The position numbers and the translations under genes were made by a program. This document shows positions 30,781 through 40,015 of a stretch of DNA of 64,000 nucleotides, piece after piece. Numbering within the stretch: position 1 is the stretch's first letter; each line of letters opens with the position of its first letter. The stretch is from assembly GCF_009831455.1 (NCBI RefSeq), contig NZ_WOWO01000001.1, positions 496,001 to 560,000 of the forward strand, in the 5' to 3' direction. The stretch comes from Salinirussus salinus. Its GTDB lineage: Archaea; Halobacteriota; Halobacteria; Halobacteriales; Haloarculaceae. A model generated the notes under the pieces. It had not been told where the DNA came from. It searched no databases and saw only the letters and a list, made by a program, of their open reading frames with translations.

Positions 30781-30815
30781 GACAATATATTTATAATTCA
30801 TTTCTGATTAAATTT
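30781..30815. terminator. AT-rich segment after tRNA-Gln
   Basis: GACAATATATTTATAATTCA and further T-runs form one of the most AT-rich stretches of the window. It is directly downstream of the tRNA, so probably an archaeal T-tract terminator. Confidence 0.45.
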
Positions 30816-30838
30816 CCGCACTCGTCTTCCGGGGCCAG

Positions 30839-30850
30839 CACTTTATCACC
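30839..30850 (+). promoter_or_regulatory. TATA-like box of the Dam-like methylase
   Basis: CACTTTATCACC is centred about 29 nt before the ATG at 30874, predicting a leaderless transcript. Confidence 0.5.
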
Positions 30851-30873
30851 CCGACCGGCCGTACTCCGGGCCA

Positions 30874-31812
30874 ATGGCGAAGCCGATCCTGAAGTGGGCC
30901 GGCGGCAAGCGACAGCTCCTCGGGGATATTTACGCCCGCTTCCCCGCCGATTACCGTCGCTACCACGAGCCCTTCCTCGGGGGTGGCGCCGTCTTCTTCG
31001 ACCTCGAGCCGACCGGCGGGACGGTCAACGACACCAACCCGCGCCTGGTCACCTTCTACGGGGTGGTCCGGGACCGTCCCGACGCCCTCATCGAGCGCCT
31101 GCGTGCGTTCGACGACCCCGACGCCGAGCCGGATCCGGACCAGGCTTTCGCCGAGGAGGGTTGGGACGGCGGGGAGGTCGAGCAGTACTTCTACCAGCAG
31201 CGGGCCCGGTTCAACCGCCGGGCGTACGGGGACGGCGAGTGGCCCGCGACCGCCGCCGAGCGCCTCGAGGAGGCGGCGCTCCTGCTGTATCTCAACCGGA
31301 CGTGTTACAACGGGCTCTACCGCGAGAACTCCTCGGGTGGCTTCAACGTCCCTATCGGGCGCTACGCGGACCCCGACTGGGTGCAGGCCGACCGCATCCG
31401 CGCGGCCGGCCGCGCGCTCGCCGAGACCGACGTTCGCAACGAGGACTTCGCGTACGTCCTCGACGCCGCCGACGAGGGTGACCTGGTCTACCTCGACCCG
31501 CCCTACCAGCCGATGAGCGCGACCGCGAACTTCGCCGAGTACAGCGCCGAGGGGTTCGACCGGGCGGACCAGCAGCGGCTGCTGGAGACCGTCGAGCGCC
31601 TCGACGGGAACGGCGTCGACTTCGTGCTCAGCAACAGCGGCGTGACCTACGACCTGTACGACGACGCCGGGTTCGCCGTCGAGACGGTGGGTGCGACCCG
31701 CGCTATCAACAGCGACGAGACCGCCCGCGGCGAGGTCGAGGAGGTCATCGCCACGAACGTTCCCGAGGGGCGACGGGCCGGGCGGGGCCAGGCCGGCATC
31801 GCGGACTCCTGA
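30874..31812 (+). CDS. Dam-family DNA adenine-N6 methyltransferase (D12 class), solitary
   Basis: This 312-aa methylase opens with the SAM-binding motif KWAGGKRQLLGDI and EPFLGGGAVFFDL, continues NRTCYNGLYRENSSGGFNVP, and has the catalytic DPPY in GDLVYLDPPYQPMSATANF, plus FVLSNSG. This order (alpha class) is that of Dam, DpnM and related enzymes that methylate adenine, often in GATC; the actual site cannot be read. No restriction endonuclease is adjacent, so it is probably an orphan methylase for marking or regulation. Its base composition is like its neighbours. It converges with the peptide importer with only 2 bp between stops. Confidence 0.92.
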   Translation: MAKPILKWAGGKRQLLGDIYARFPADYRRYHEPFLGGGAVFFDLEPTGGTVNDTNPRLVTFYGVVRDRPDALIERLRAFDDPDAEPDPDQAFAEEGWDGGEVEQYFYQQRARFNRRAYGDGEWPATAAERLEEAALLLYLNRTCYNGLYRENSSGGFNVPIGRYADPDWVQADRIRAAGRALAETDVRNEDFAYVLDAADEGDLVYLDPPYQPMSATANFAEYSAEGFDRADQQRLLETVERLDGNGVDFVLSNSGVTYDLYDDAGFAVETVGATRAINSDETARGEVEEVIATNVPEGRRAGRGQAGIADS

Positions 31813-31814
31813 GT

Positions 31815-32897
31815 TCAGTCCCCGGCGACGTCGGCCTCGTCCCCGCCCCCGGCGTCGGCGTCGCCCTCGGCGTGGTCGAGCGGTTCGCTCTCCCAGTAGG
31901 GGTGGTCGTCGACGGCCCGGAAGCAGGCGGCGTACTGGCCGGGCTCGACCTCGACGCCGTCGGGCTTCTCGCCCCGGCAGGCCTCGCGGGCGTAGGGACA
32001 CCGGGTGTGGAACCGACAGCCCGCCGGCGGCTCCCGCGGCGAGGGGACGTCGCCCTCCAGGGCGTCGACGCGGCGGCCCTGTTCTGTGGTGCTCGCCCGG
32101 GGAACACTCTCTAGGAGCGCCTGCGTGTAGGGATGGGCGGGGTTCTCGAAGATGTCGTCGACCGTGCCGGTCTCGACGATCTCCCCCAGGTACATCACCG
32201 CCACCCGGTCGGAGATGTGCCGGACGACACTCAGGTCGTGGGCGATGAAGAGGTAGGTGAGGTCGAACTCCTCCTGGAGGTCCTCTAAGAGATTCAGGAC
32301 CTGCGCCTGGACGGAGACGTCGAGCGCGCTGACGGGCTCGTCGAGGACGATGAAGTCGGGCTCGAGCGCGAGCGCGCGGGCGATGCCGATCCGCTGGCGC
32401 TGGCCACCGGAGAACTCGTTGGGGTAGCGGTCGACCTGGTCAGCGGAGAGTCCGACCCGCTCGAGGAGGTCGACCGCCCGCTCGCGGCGCTCTGCCCGGC
32501 CGGCGATACCGTGGATGTCCAGCGGTTCGGTGATGATCTCCCCGGCGGTCATCCGCGGGTCGAGACTCGAGAAGGGGTCCTGGAAGACCACCTGGGCCCG
32601 CCGGCGGAACTCCGTGAGTTCGGCGCCGTCCATCTCGAACAGCTCCTCGCCGTCGAAGTGCACCTGCCCGCCGGTCGCCTCGCGCAGCCGCAGCAGCGTC
32701 TCGCCGGTCGTCGACTTGCCACAGCCGGATTCGCCGACCAGCCCCAGGGTCTCCCCCTCGTAGATCTCGAAGTCGAGCCCGTCGACGGCTTTCACGCTCA
32801 CCGGCTCCCGGCCCAGCAGCCGGTCCAGCACCGAATCCTGCTCGTAGTAGTACTTCTCCAGCCCCTCGACTTCGACCAGTGGCTCCGCGTCACTCAT
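31815..32897 (-). CDS. peptide-type ABC importer ATP-binding protein (OppF/DppF)
   Basis: 360 aa. Walker A is [15 protein letters not shown], the signature is [17 protein letters not shown], and Walker B is [19 protein letters not shown]. The oligopeptide-specific C-terminal extension has [14 protein letters not shown], whose cysteines can hold a [4Fe-4S] cluster in Opp/Dpp ATPases. ATG at 32897 ([10 protein letters not shown]) was chosen; another lies three codons upstream. The start overlaps the OppD stop. It is last gene of the five-gene importer operon. Confidence 0.94.
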   Translation of the reverse strand: MSDAEPLVEVEGLEKYYYEQDSVLDRLLGREPVSVKAVDGLDFEIYEGETLGLVGESGCGKSTTGETLLRLREATGGQVHFDGEELFEMDGAELTEFRRRAQVVFQDPFSSLDPRMTAGEIITEPLDIHGIAGRAERRERAVDLLERVGLSADQVDRYPNEFSGGQRQRIGIARALALEPDFIVLDEPVSALDVSVQAQVLNLLEDLQEEFDLTYLFIAHDLSVVRHISDRVAVMYLGEIVETGTVDDIFENPAHPYTQALLESVPRASTTEQGRRVDALEGDVPSPREPPAGCRFHTRCPYAREACRGEKPDGVEVEPGQYAACFRAVDDHPYWESEPLDHAEGDADAGGGDEADVAGD

Positions 32898-34140
32898 CCC
32901 CGTCACCCCCGGTCTCTCCCCCGTCGGCTTCGACGCCCTCGAAGTAGTCCTCCGGGAGCGCCTCGGCCGGGGAGTACTCGCGGTCGGTGAGGACGCACCT
33001 GGCCTGGTGTTCGCCGCTTCCGTCCGCCGGCCGTTCGCTCGGCGTCTCCAGGCAGGCCTCCATCGCCTTCGGGCACCGGTCAGCGAAGTAACACCGGTCG
33101 CCCATCTCCTCGTCGAGCAGGCTGGGGACGTTGCCCTCGATGGGCTGCAGGCGGGGCTGTGGGTCCTGCAGGTCCGGGATCGACCCCAGCAACCCCTGGG
33201 TGTAGGGGTGGACCGGGTTCTCGAAGACGTCGTCCAACGTCCCCCGCTCGACGACCTCGCCGGCGTACATCACACAGACCCGGTCGCACATCCGGGCGAT
33301 CACCCCCAGGTCGTGGGTGATCAGGATGATGCTCATCCCCCGTTCCTCCTGGATGTCCCGCAGGAGATTCAGGATCTGCGCCTGGATGGTGACGTCCAGC
33401 GCCGTCGTCGGCTCGTCCGCGATCAGCAGGTCGGGCTCGCCGGCCAGCGCCTGGGCGATCATCGCCCGCTGGAGCATCCCCCCGGAGAACTGGTTGGGGT
33501 ACTCCTCGGCGCGCTCGGCGGGGTCGGGGATGCCTACCTGCTCGAGCAGTTCGACCGCCCGCTCCTTGCTCGGCTCGGTCACGTAGCCCCGGCCGGGGAC
33601 GAGCGTGTCCACGAAGAAGCGGCCGAAACCGTAGCCCTGAGTCCGCGACCGGGTCGACCGGGGGTTGGATCGTGCCCGGCGCTGGACCTCGACGGCCTCG
33701 GCGATCTGCTCGCCGACCGTCAGCGAGGGGTTGAAGCTGCTCATCGGGTCCTGGAAGATCATGCTGAACGAGGGGCCGCGAAGCGCCCGACGGGTCCGCT
33801 CGGAGACGGTCCGGAGGTCGACGTGGTCGCCGTCGACGGCCACCGAGTCGTCGTCGCGGTACTCCTCGGCGAGGTCGGCGTCGCGGTACCAGACCTCCCC
33901 GGCGGTGACCCGGCCGGGCGACTCGACGAGGTCGATCAGCGACAGCGCGGTCACGGACTTGCCGGAGCCGGACTCGCCGACGATGCCGAGGATCTCGTTG
34001 TCCCGGACGTCGAAGGAGACGGACTCCGCGGCGTTGACCTGCCCCTCCTCTGTGAAAAACCGGGTCGAGAGGCCCTGCACGGACAGCAGCGTGTCCGCAC
34101 CCGCCGGCGGCTGGCGCCGGAGTTCGGTCTCGCGGCTCAT
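32890..34140 (-). CDS. peptide-type ABC importer ATP-binding protein (OppD/DppD)
   Basis: A 416-aa ATPase with Walker [16 protein letters not shown], signature [17 protein letters not shown] and Walker [20 protein letters not shown]. The C-terminal cysteine motif is [15 protein letters not shown]. Relative to usual OppD (about 330 aa) it has about 40 extra residues between Walker A and the signature ([20 protein letters not shown]) and an acidic tail. Such an insert is seen in other haloarchaeal dipeptide ATPases as far as I recall. Overlaps OppC by 4 nt. Confidence 0.94.
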   Translation of the reverse strand: MSRETELRRQPPAGADTLLSVQGLSTRFFTEEGQVNAAESVSFDVRDNEILGIVGESGSGKSVTALSLIDLVESPGRVTAGEVWYRDADLAEEYRDDDSVAVDGDHVDLRTVSERTRRALRGPSFSMIFQDPMSSFNPSLTVGEQIAEAVEVQRRARSNPRSTRSRTQGYGFGRFFVDTLVPGRGYVTEPSKERAVELLEQVGIPDPAERAEEYPNQFSGGMLQRAMIAQALAGEPDLLIADEPTTALDVTIQAQILNLLRDIQEERGMSIILITHDLGVIARMCDRVCVMYAGEVVERGTLDDVFENPVHPYTQGLLGSIPDLQDPQPRLQPIEGNVPSLLDEEMGDRCYFADRCPKAMEACLETPSERPADGSGEHQARCVLTDREYSPAEALPEDYFEGVEADGGETGGDGDE

Positions 34141-35153
34141 GTGCCACCCTCCCCCTCGATGTCCGGGTCCAGCGCGTCGCGGAACCAGTCACCGACCAGA
34201 TTGATCCCGATGACCGACAGCATGATCGCGATGCCGGGCATCGTCGCGATCCACCACTGGCCCGAGGAGACGTAGTCCTGGCCCTGGGAGATGTCGAATC
34301 CCCAGGAGAGAGTCGTCCCCGAGAACCCCAGAAAGGAGAGCGCACTCTCCAGCAGGATGATCGCCGCGATCTGGACCGTGCCGAGCACGATGATCGGGGT
34401 CATGGCGTTGGGCAGGACGTGGCGCCCGATGATCCGGCTGTCGCCGGCGCCCAGCGCCCGGGCAGCCTTGACGTACTCCTGCTGGCGCAACGACAGGGCC
34501 TCCCCGCGGGCGACGCGGGCGAACCACACCCAGTTCACCAGTCCGACGACGATCACCACCGTTACCGGGAGGGTCGTCGAGGCGGGCATCCCGGAGGCGA
34601 GTCCTGCAGCTACGAAGGGGTCCGGGATCGGGACTGTCGCCCGGCCCCACAGCCCGATCAGCGCGACGGCGAGCACCAGCGACGGGAACGCGAGGCTGAC
34701 GTCGGCGATCCGCATCAGCGTGTCGTCGACGGTACCGCCGCTGTAGCCGGCGACGAGTCCGACGGGAACGCCCACAAGCACCGCCAGTATCGTCCCGAGG
34801 ACACCGACCATCAGCGACGTGCGGGCGCCGTAGATCACACGCGAGAGCATGTCACGGCCCAGTCCGTCGGTTCCCAGGGGGTGTGACAGCTTGGCCTCGA
34901 TGGTCGTCACGTTGGTGACCGTCTGGATCTCGCCGTCGACCAGCTGGGCCGTGGTCTCGTTTGTGGTCTTGGTGAACCCGAGCGGCGGGAGTTCGGTCTG
35001 GTTGAGGTTCTGTGCGGTCGGGTCGTGTGGCGCGATCAGGGGTGCGAACACTGCCACCAGGATGATCACGACCACGAGCAGGAGTCCGATCTTCGGGAGC
35101 AGGCTGTTCCGGAACTCCTTTTTCAGGTTCCGGATGACGCGCGGGGAGACCAT
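34137..35153 (-). CDS. peptide-type ABC importer permease (OppC/DppC)
   Basis: A 338-aa permease with N-terminal helix LLPKIGLLLVVVIILVAVFAP, an external loop (HPLGTDGLGRDMLSRVIYGA is the OppC hallmark), then four to five helices. The EAA loop is QEYVKAARALGAGDSRIIGRH, which contacts the ATPases. It shares one base with the OppB stop and overlaps OppD, so the operon is tightly coupled. Confidence 0.94.
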   Translation of the reverse strand: MVSPRVIRNLKKEFRNSLLPKIGLLLVVVIILVAVFAPLIAPHDPTAQNLNQTELPPLGFTKTTNETTAQLVDGEIQTVTNVTTIEAKLSHPLGTDGLGRDMLSRVIYGARTSLMVGVLGTILAVLVGVPVGLVAGYSGGTVDDTLMRIADVSLAFPSLVLAVALIGLWGRATVPIPDPFVAAGLASGMPASTTLPVTVVIVVGLVNWVWFARVARGEALSLRQQEYVKAARALGAGDSRIIGRHVLPNAMTPIIVLGTVQIAAIILLESALSFLGFSGTTLSWGFDISQGQDYVSSGQWWIATMPGIAIMLSVIGINLVGDWFRDALDPDIEGEGGT

Positions 35154-36145
35154 CAGTCGTACACCACCCGTGGGTCGAGGTAGCCGTAGATGATGTCGAC
35201 GACGATGTTGACGATGACGAAGGCCGTCCCGATGACGATCAGACAGCCCTGCAGCGCCGGCCAGTCACGGAGGTTGATGCTCTGAATGACCAGCGTTCCC
35301 AGCCCCGGCCACGCGAAGACGGCCTCGGTGATGACCGCCCCGCCGATCAGCGTTCCCAGCTGGAGCCCCAGCACCGTGATCACCGGGATCAGCGTGTTCC
35401 GGAGTGCGTGTTTGTACCTGACCAGCGCCTCGGGTGCACCCTTTGCACGCGCCGCCCTGACGTAGGACTTGCCCAGTTCGTCGAGCATCCCCGACCGCGT
35501 CAGCCGGGTGATCAGCGCCATGAAGTACGTCCCCAACGCGATCGCGGGGAGGGTGATGTAGGAGAGCCACTCCAGCAGCGTCCCGATGAACGGTTCCGGG
35601 CCGACGAGCGCAGCCACCACCGCGACCGAGGTCGCGCCCCGACCGCTGGTCTGGAAGACGTCGAACTGGACGGCGAAGACCAGGATCAGCATGATCCCAA
35701 GCCAGAAGTTCGGGGTGCTGATCCCGCCGAGGGAGAACAGCGTCGCCCCGTAATCGACCGGCGAGTTGCGCCGGGTGGCGCTCAGCACGCCCAGCGGGAT
35801 CGAGAGGACGATGGCCACGATAGTCGCCGCGACGGCCAGTTCGACCGTCGCCGGCACCCGCTGGAAGACCATCGTCGTCACGGCCTGTCCCTTGACGTAG
35901 GAAAAGCCCATGTCTCCCTGGACCAGCTCGACGAGGTACTGGCCGTACTGGACGTACAGCGGCTGGTCGAGACCGAGTTCGGCGGCGATGGCCTGCCGGG
36001 TCTCCTGGGAGGCATCCAGCGGCGCGACCGCGTTGATCACGCTGCCGGGGGTGATAAACCGGAGGGCGAACACGACAGTGATGACGCCCCAGACGACGCC
36101 GATGCCCTGCAAACTCCGCTTGATCGCCAGACGACCGAGCGACAT
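35153..36145 (-). CDS. peptide-type ABC importer permease (OppB/DppB)
   Basis: A 330-aa permease opening MSLGRLAIKRSLQGIGVVWG with the OppB N-terminal helix and the external region DQPLYVQYGQYLVELVQGDMG. The EAA loop is YVRAARAKGAPEALVRYKHAL and the ending is YGYLDPRVVYD, all typical of OppB/DppB/GsiC. It lies 15 bp downstream of the binding-protein gene. Confidence 0.94.
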   Translation of the reverse strand: MSLGRLAIKRSLQGIGVVWGVITVVFALRFITPGSVINAVAPLDASQETRQAIAAELGLDQPLYVQYGQYLVELVQGDMGFSYVKGQAVTTMVFQRVPATVELAVAATIVAIVLSIPLGVLSATRRNSPVDYGATLFSLGGISTPNFWLGIMLILVFAVQFDVFQTSGRGATSVAVVAALVGPEPFIGTLLEWLSYITLPAIALGTYFMALITRLTRSGMLDELGKSYVRAARAKGAPEALVRYKHALRNTLIPVITVLGLQLGTLIGGAVITEAVFAWPGLGTLVIQSINLRDWPALQGCLIVIGTAFVIVNIVVDIIYGYLDPRVVYD

Positions 36146-36160
36146 CTCTCCTGTAGTGTA

Positions 36161-37831
36161 TCAGTTCTGCGTCGCGGTCCACACGTCGATGAGTTCGTCG
36201 GGACGGGGCTGCCACTGGATGCCGTTGGAGACCCCGTAGACGCTGAACTGCTGGTGGAGGAACACCCACGGCGCCAGGTCGTGCAACAGCTGGTTGGTCT
36301 GCTGGAGGATCTGCTCGCGCTCCTGGGGGTCCGGCTCGCTCTGTGCCTGCTCGATGAGCGAGTCGACCTCCTCGTTCTGGAGGACGGTGAGCGGCCCGCC
36401 GCTGGTCAACAGCGGGATGATCGTCTGTGCGGCGTCGAACTCGCCGTTCCCCCACCCCAGCAGGGTGAAGGGCGGCCGGTCCTCGATGTTTGGCGCGGTC
36501 ACGTCCTGGACCAGCGAGTTGAACTCCCGCTGCTGGAGCTCGCAGTTGACGTTGGACAGCGAGTCGATCTGGTTGGCTGCCGCCTGCGCGATCTCGACGT
36601 CACGGAGGTAGCGGCCGATCGGCGTCTGGAGGGTGATGTCGACGCCGGCGTGTCCGGACTCCTCGACCAGCCGTTCGGCCTCGTCGGGGTCGTAGCCGTA
36701 GGGCTCGATGTCGGGGTTGTGGCCGGTGAACTGCGAGAGGGTCGGCTGGCCGGTGATCTCGCCGAAGCCCTGGAGGACGTTCTCGATGATGCTCTGGACG
36801 TCGACGGCGTAGTTCATCGCCTGCCGGAACTGCTGGCTGCTGAACGGCTCGATGTCGTAGCGCATCTGCAGGAAGATGATCCGCGTGCTCGGCACCGGAT
36901 TGACCGACGCGACGTCCGAACTCTGCACCCGGGAGATCTCCTGTGGCGGCACGTTCGTGACGATGTCGGTCTCTTCGGCGAGCAGCTGATTGACCCGGGT
37001 GCTCGACTCCGAGGAGGCGGTGATCGTCAGTTCGTCGGCTGCCGCGGGCTCCCCCCAGTAGTCACCGTAGTTCTCGTAGCTGACCGAGGTGCCCGACTCG
37101 TAGCCCGTCAGCTGGAACGGGCCGGTCCCGTTGACGTTGCGGTTGATGAAGTCGGTGCCGTTCTCCTCGACCCAGGACTGCTGCATGACCTGGCCGTTGG
37201 TGGCGAACAGCTGGAAGACGATCGGGTTCAGCCCGCCGAAAGTGACGGTTACCTCGCCGTCGCCGGCCTCGACGTTCTCGAGGGTTCCGGTCCCCGCGAG
37301 GTCGCCGTCCTGGGGGAGGGCACCGCCGACCTCCTCGGTCTCGATCCGGCGGATGCTGTACCGGACGTCCTCGGACGTGAGGTCGTCGCCGTTCTGGAAG
37401 GTGACGCCGTCACGGAGCGTGAACCGGGCGGTGCCGGGCTCGACCCGCTCCCACTCGGTGGCCAGCTTCGCGATGATGGCTCCCTCCTTGTCCCGGCCCA
37501 TCAGCCCCTCGTAGGCCTGGGAGACGATGATGTTCGTCGGCGTCTCGGCGTGGTCGTGGGGGTCCAGCCCCGAATCCATCTGCCCCAGCGTGACCCCGAC
37601 CGAGAAGGACTCCTCGCCGCCGTCGTCGGTCGGCGTGTCCTCGGTCTCGTCGTCGTCCATCGGCGTGTCCGTGTCATCCTGCGTGTCTCCCCCGTCGTCC
37701 CCACCGTCGCCCTCTGTGGGTGTGTTCTGGGCACCCCCACAGCCGGCGACCGATACCGTCGCGGCTGCCCCGCCGACAGCCTTGAGCAGCGTCCGACGAT
37801 CGACCTGGCTTTCGCTTTCGTCCCGTGGCAT
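36161..37831 (-). CDS. peptide-type ABC importer substrate-binding lipoprotein (family 5)
   Basis: This 556-aa solute-binding protein has a Tat motif followed by a lipobox (RRTLLKAVGG then SVAGCGG), so it is probably exported folded and anchored by a lipid on the Cys. An acidic Asp/Thr/Gly tether follows, then SBP_bac_5 features: DPHDHAETPTNIIVSQAYEG, FTLRDGVTFQNGDDLTSEDV, NGTGPFQLTGYESG and FRQAMNYAVDVQSII. It is first gene of the operon, with a TATA box 26 nt upstream. The family imports peptides but also nickel, glutathione or sugars, so peptide specificity is inferred. Confidence 0.94.
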   Translation of the reverse strand: MPRDESESQVDRRTLLKAVGGAAATVSVAGCGGAQNTPTEGDGGDDGGDTQDDTDTPMDDDETEDTPTDDGGEESFSVGVTLGQMDSGLDPHDHAETPTNIIVSQAYEGLMGRDKEGAIIAKLATEWERVEPGTARFTLRDGVTFQNGDDLTSEDVRYSIRRIETEEVGGALPQDGDLAGTGTLENVEAGDGEVTVTFGGLNPIVFQLFATNGQVMQQSWVEENGTDFINRNVNGTGPFQLTGYESGTSVSYENYGDYWGEPAAADELTITASSESSTRVNQLLAEETDIVTNVPPQEISRVQSSDVASVNPVPSTRIIFLQMRYDIEPFSSQQFRQAMNYAVDVQSIIENVLQGFGEITGQPTLSQFTGHNPDIEPYGYDPDEAERLVEESGHAGVDITLQTPIGRYLRDVEIAQAAANQIDSLSNVNCELQQREFNSLVQDVTAPNIEDRPPFTLLGWGNGEFDAAQTIIPLLTSGGPLTVLQNEEVDSLIEQAQSEPDPQEREQILQQTNQLLHDLAPWVFLHQQFSVYGVSNGIQWQPRPDELIDVWTATQN

Positions 37832-37850
37832 ATCCAACCAGTGTCAGGTG

Positions 37851-37861
37851 CAGATAATGAA
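37851..37861 (-). promoter_or_regulatory. TATA box of the peptide importer operon
   Basis: The minus strand reads TTCATTATCTG, centred about 25 nt before the binding-protein ATG, predicting a leaderless transcript. The remaining 187 bp up to the next gene shows nothing else clear. Confidence 0.5.
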
Positions 37862-38047
37862 AGTGTCGGTCCTATAGCCGCCTGTGGGGCGGTCTCCCCC
37901 GTCGCTGACCCGGAGCTGTCGGCGTGGGCTGGTCCGTGAACGTTCGGCCGCCCGCTCGCTCCCCCCGGGTGGCCAGTTCCCGCGCCGCCGGAGTTGTTGC
38001 TTATCCCACAGTTCTTCACCCCGGACACGACAACCCTGAGGCCGGTC

Positions 38048-38551
38048 ATGCGAACCCTTTTGCGTGGGCCGGTCGTTCCCCCCGGCGTGCCGGGACCGGA
38101 CGACACCGAGATGGAGTGGTGGGACGCGCTGCTCGCGGACATGCGTGCGGAGGCCGCGGCCTACGAGGACGAGGGCTGGGAGACCCTCGAACTCCATCCG
38201 GGCGACGTGACTGCACGGGACGGGAGCGTCGAGGACCTCGGGCTGGACGTGCTGGTCCCCGACAACGAGTTCGCTGACCTGGAGGCCGCACTCGCCGACG
38301 GCGTCGAGGGCTACGAGGTGCTGCGCTCGACGGCCGGGCACTACGTCGCCCTGCTGGTCGTCGTCGAGGCCGCCGGCGGGCGCGCGGTGTTCGTCCCCGC
38401 CTACTACAGCGGCCGGGACGACGCCGCGGCCACGCTCCTCCGGAAGGCCACCGAGGCCGGCGAACTGACGCTGATCCTCCGGACGCTCACCGACGACCGG
38501 GTCGAACTCGCGCTCGACGACCCGGAGCTGCTTGTCCCCGACGGCGACTGA
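38048..38551 (+). CDS. conserved haloarchaeal protein of unknown function (DUF7529-like)
   Basis: A 167-aa soluble acidic protein with EWWDALLADMRAEAAAYEDEG, WETLELHPGDVTARDG, LDVLVPDNEFADLE and VFVPAYYSGRDDAAA. The pattern matches a haloarchaeal family I recall as DUF7529, unchecked. The start is uncertain: ATG at 38048 is used, but an ATG at 38111 just before the conserved EWW is also possible. Monocistronic. Confidence 0.7.
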   Translation: MRTLLRGPVVPPGVPGPDDTEMEWWDALLADMRAEAAAYEDEGWETLELHPGDVTARDGSVEDLGLDVLVPDNEFADLEAALADGVEGYEVLRSTAGHYVALLVVVEAAGGRAVFVPAYYSGRDDAAATLLRKATEAGELTLILRTLTDDRVELALDDPELLVPDGD

Positions 38552-38599
38552 GCCCGCGGCTACCGCTCCCTCACTCGCTTCAGTCGCCCGACAGAGAGC

Positions 38600-38609
38600 G
38601 TTAAGTATC
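38600..38609 (+). promoter_or_regulatory. TATA-like box of the M20 peptidase gene
   Basis: GTTAAGTATC is centred about 26 nt before the ATG at 38630, the leaderless spacing. Confidence 0.5.
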
Positions 38610-38629
38610 TCCCCGTGCCGTGGTAGGGC

Positions 38630-39928
38630 ATGGCAGGTCCGACCGCCGACGTCCAGGAGTACATCGAGGAGCACCGCGAGGAGCTGTTCGACCTCGTCGC
38701 CCGTCTGGTCGAGACCCCCTCGGTCTCGGGCGAGGAGGGGCCGGCGCAGGAGCTGGTGGTCGAGGAGCTGGAGTCGCTGGGGCTGGAGCCGGACGTCTGG
38801 GAGCCCGACGTCGAACGGTTCCGGGACCACCCCGGGTACTTCGACACCAAGACCTACGACGAGGTGGGCTACGGGGGCCGTCCCAACGTCGTCGCGCGGG
38901 TCGAGGGGGCGGGCGAGGGCCCGTCGCTGGGTCTCTCCGGGCACATCGACGTGGTCCCCGTCGAGGCCGAGGACTGGAGCTACGACCCCTGGACGGCGAC
39001 CGTCGAGGACGGCCGGATGTACGGCCGCGGGGCCTGCGACATGAAGGGGGGGCTCGCGGCGAACCTGTTCGTCTACCGGGCGCTCCGGGAGTCGGGCGTG
39101 GACCTGGCGGGAGACCTGCTCCTCCAGTCGACCATCGACGAGGAGGCCGGCGGCACCGGCGGCGTGCTCGCGGCCCTGGAGCGGGGCTACCAGCCCGACG
39201 CCGCGGTCATCCCGGAAGCGTTCGGGATCCCCGACATCGGCATCGCCAGCAGCGGCGTGATGTACGTCCGGATCACGGTCGAGGGCAAGGCCGCCCACGC
39301 CGCCTACGGCTACGAGGGGGTCAACGCCATCGACCGCCTGGCCCGGGTCGTCACCGCGCTGGAGGAGCTGGACCGCGAGCGCAAGGCCCGGATCGACTAC
39401 CAGCCGGCGGTCAACCAGGACCCCGCCGCCGAGGGGGAAGTGACGAACCTCAACGCCGGGATCGTCGCGGGCGGGGACTGGCCCTCCACGGTGCCGGCGG
39501 AGGCGACCGTCGAGTGCCGGGTCGGGTGGCCCCCCGGCGAGACCCGCGAGGAGGTCCGCAGCCAGGTCGAGGCTGCCGTCGAGAGCGTGGTCGCCGAGGA
39601 CGACTGGCTGGCCGAGCACCCGCCCGAGGTCGAGTGGTTCGGCTGGAACGCCGAGCCCCACGAGTGCGACCGCGACGCCGAGGTCGTCACACTCGCCCGC
39701 GAGCACGCCGCCGACGTCTGTGGCGCCGAGGGACAGTTCATCGGCGGGCTGGCGGGGCTGGACGAGCGGTTCTACGTCAACTACTACGACATCCCCTGTC
39801 CGACGGTCGGCCCGGTGGGTCACAACCTCCACGGCGCCGACGAGTCAGTCGACCTGGACTCGCTTGTCGACACCGCCAAGATCCTGGCGGCGACGGCCAT
39901 CGACTTCTGCGGGGTCGCTGAGGGGTAG
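38630..39928 (+). CDS. M20-family metallopeptidase/deacylase (ArgE/DapE-like)
   Basis: A 432-aa di-zinc hydrolase. Metal ligands and acid are visible: GHIDVVPVEAEDW (His, then Asp two residues on), YGRGACDMKGGLA (bridging Asp), QSTIDEEAGGTGG (catalytic Glu and metal Glu) and HNLHGADESV (last His). The dimerisation domain begins near VRITVEGKAAHAAYGYEGVN. Family members cleave N-acyl amino acids, dipeptides or succinyl-diaminopimelate; haloarchaea lack diaminopimelate walls, so peptide or N-acyl amino-acid hydrolysis is more likely. It follows the peptide importer, which fits peptide use. Confidence 0.93.
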   Translation: MAGPTADVQEYIEEHREELFDLVARLVETPSVSGEEGPAQELVVEELESLGLEPDVWEPDVERFRDHPGYFDTKTYDEVGYGGRPNVVARVEGAGEGPSLGLSGHIDVVPVEAEDWSYDPWTATVEDGRMYGRGACDMKGGLAANLFVYRALRESGVDLAGDLLLQSTIDEEAGGTGGVLAALERGYQPDAAVIPEAFGIPDIGIASSGVMYVRITVEGKAAHAAYGYEGVNAIDRLARVVTALEELDRERKARIDYQPAVNQDPAAEGEVTNLNAGIVAGGDWPSTVPAEATVECRVGWPPGETREEVRSQVEAAVESVVAEDDWLAEHPPEVEWFGWNAEPHECDRDAEVVTLAREHAADVCGAEGQFIGGLAGLDERFYVNYYDIPCPTVGPVGHNLHGADESVDLDSLVDTAKILAATAIDFCGVAEG

Positions 39929-40015
39929 GCGCCCGCTCCGGCTCTGTGTCCCCTGTGTGTCACTGTCCCCCGGACCGGCAGTAACTACAAGTCAGTCCCT
40001 GACAATATGTATCGT

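Noticed and set aside
30677-31812. tRNA-Gln plus methylase as an integrated mobile element
   Set aside because: No integrase, no duplicate of the tRNA 3' end that I can see, and codon use like neighbours.
30874-31812. Restriction-modification system
   Set aside because: Only the methylase is present; the flanking genes are a tRNA and a peptide importer.
35408-37939. Plus-strand frame of 843 codons over oppB and the binding-protein gene
   Set aside because: Antisense shadow; low-complexity Val/Leu/Asp/Arg composition and no recognisable domain.
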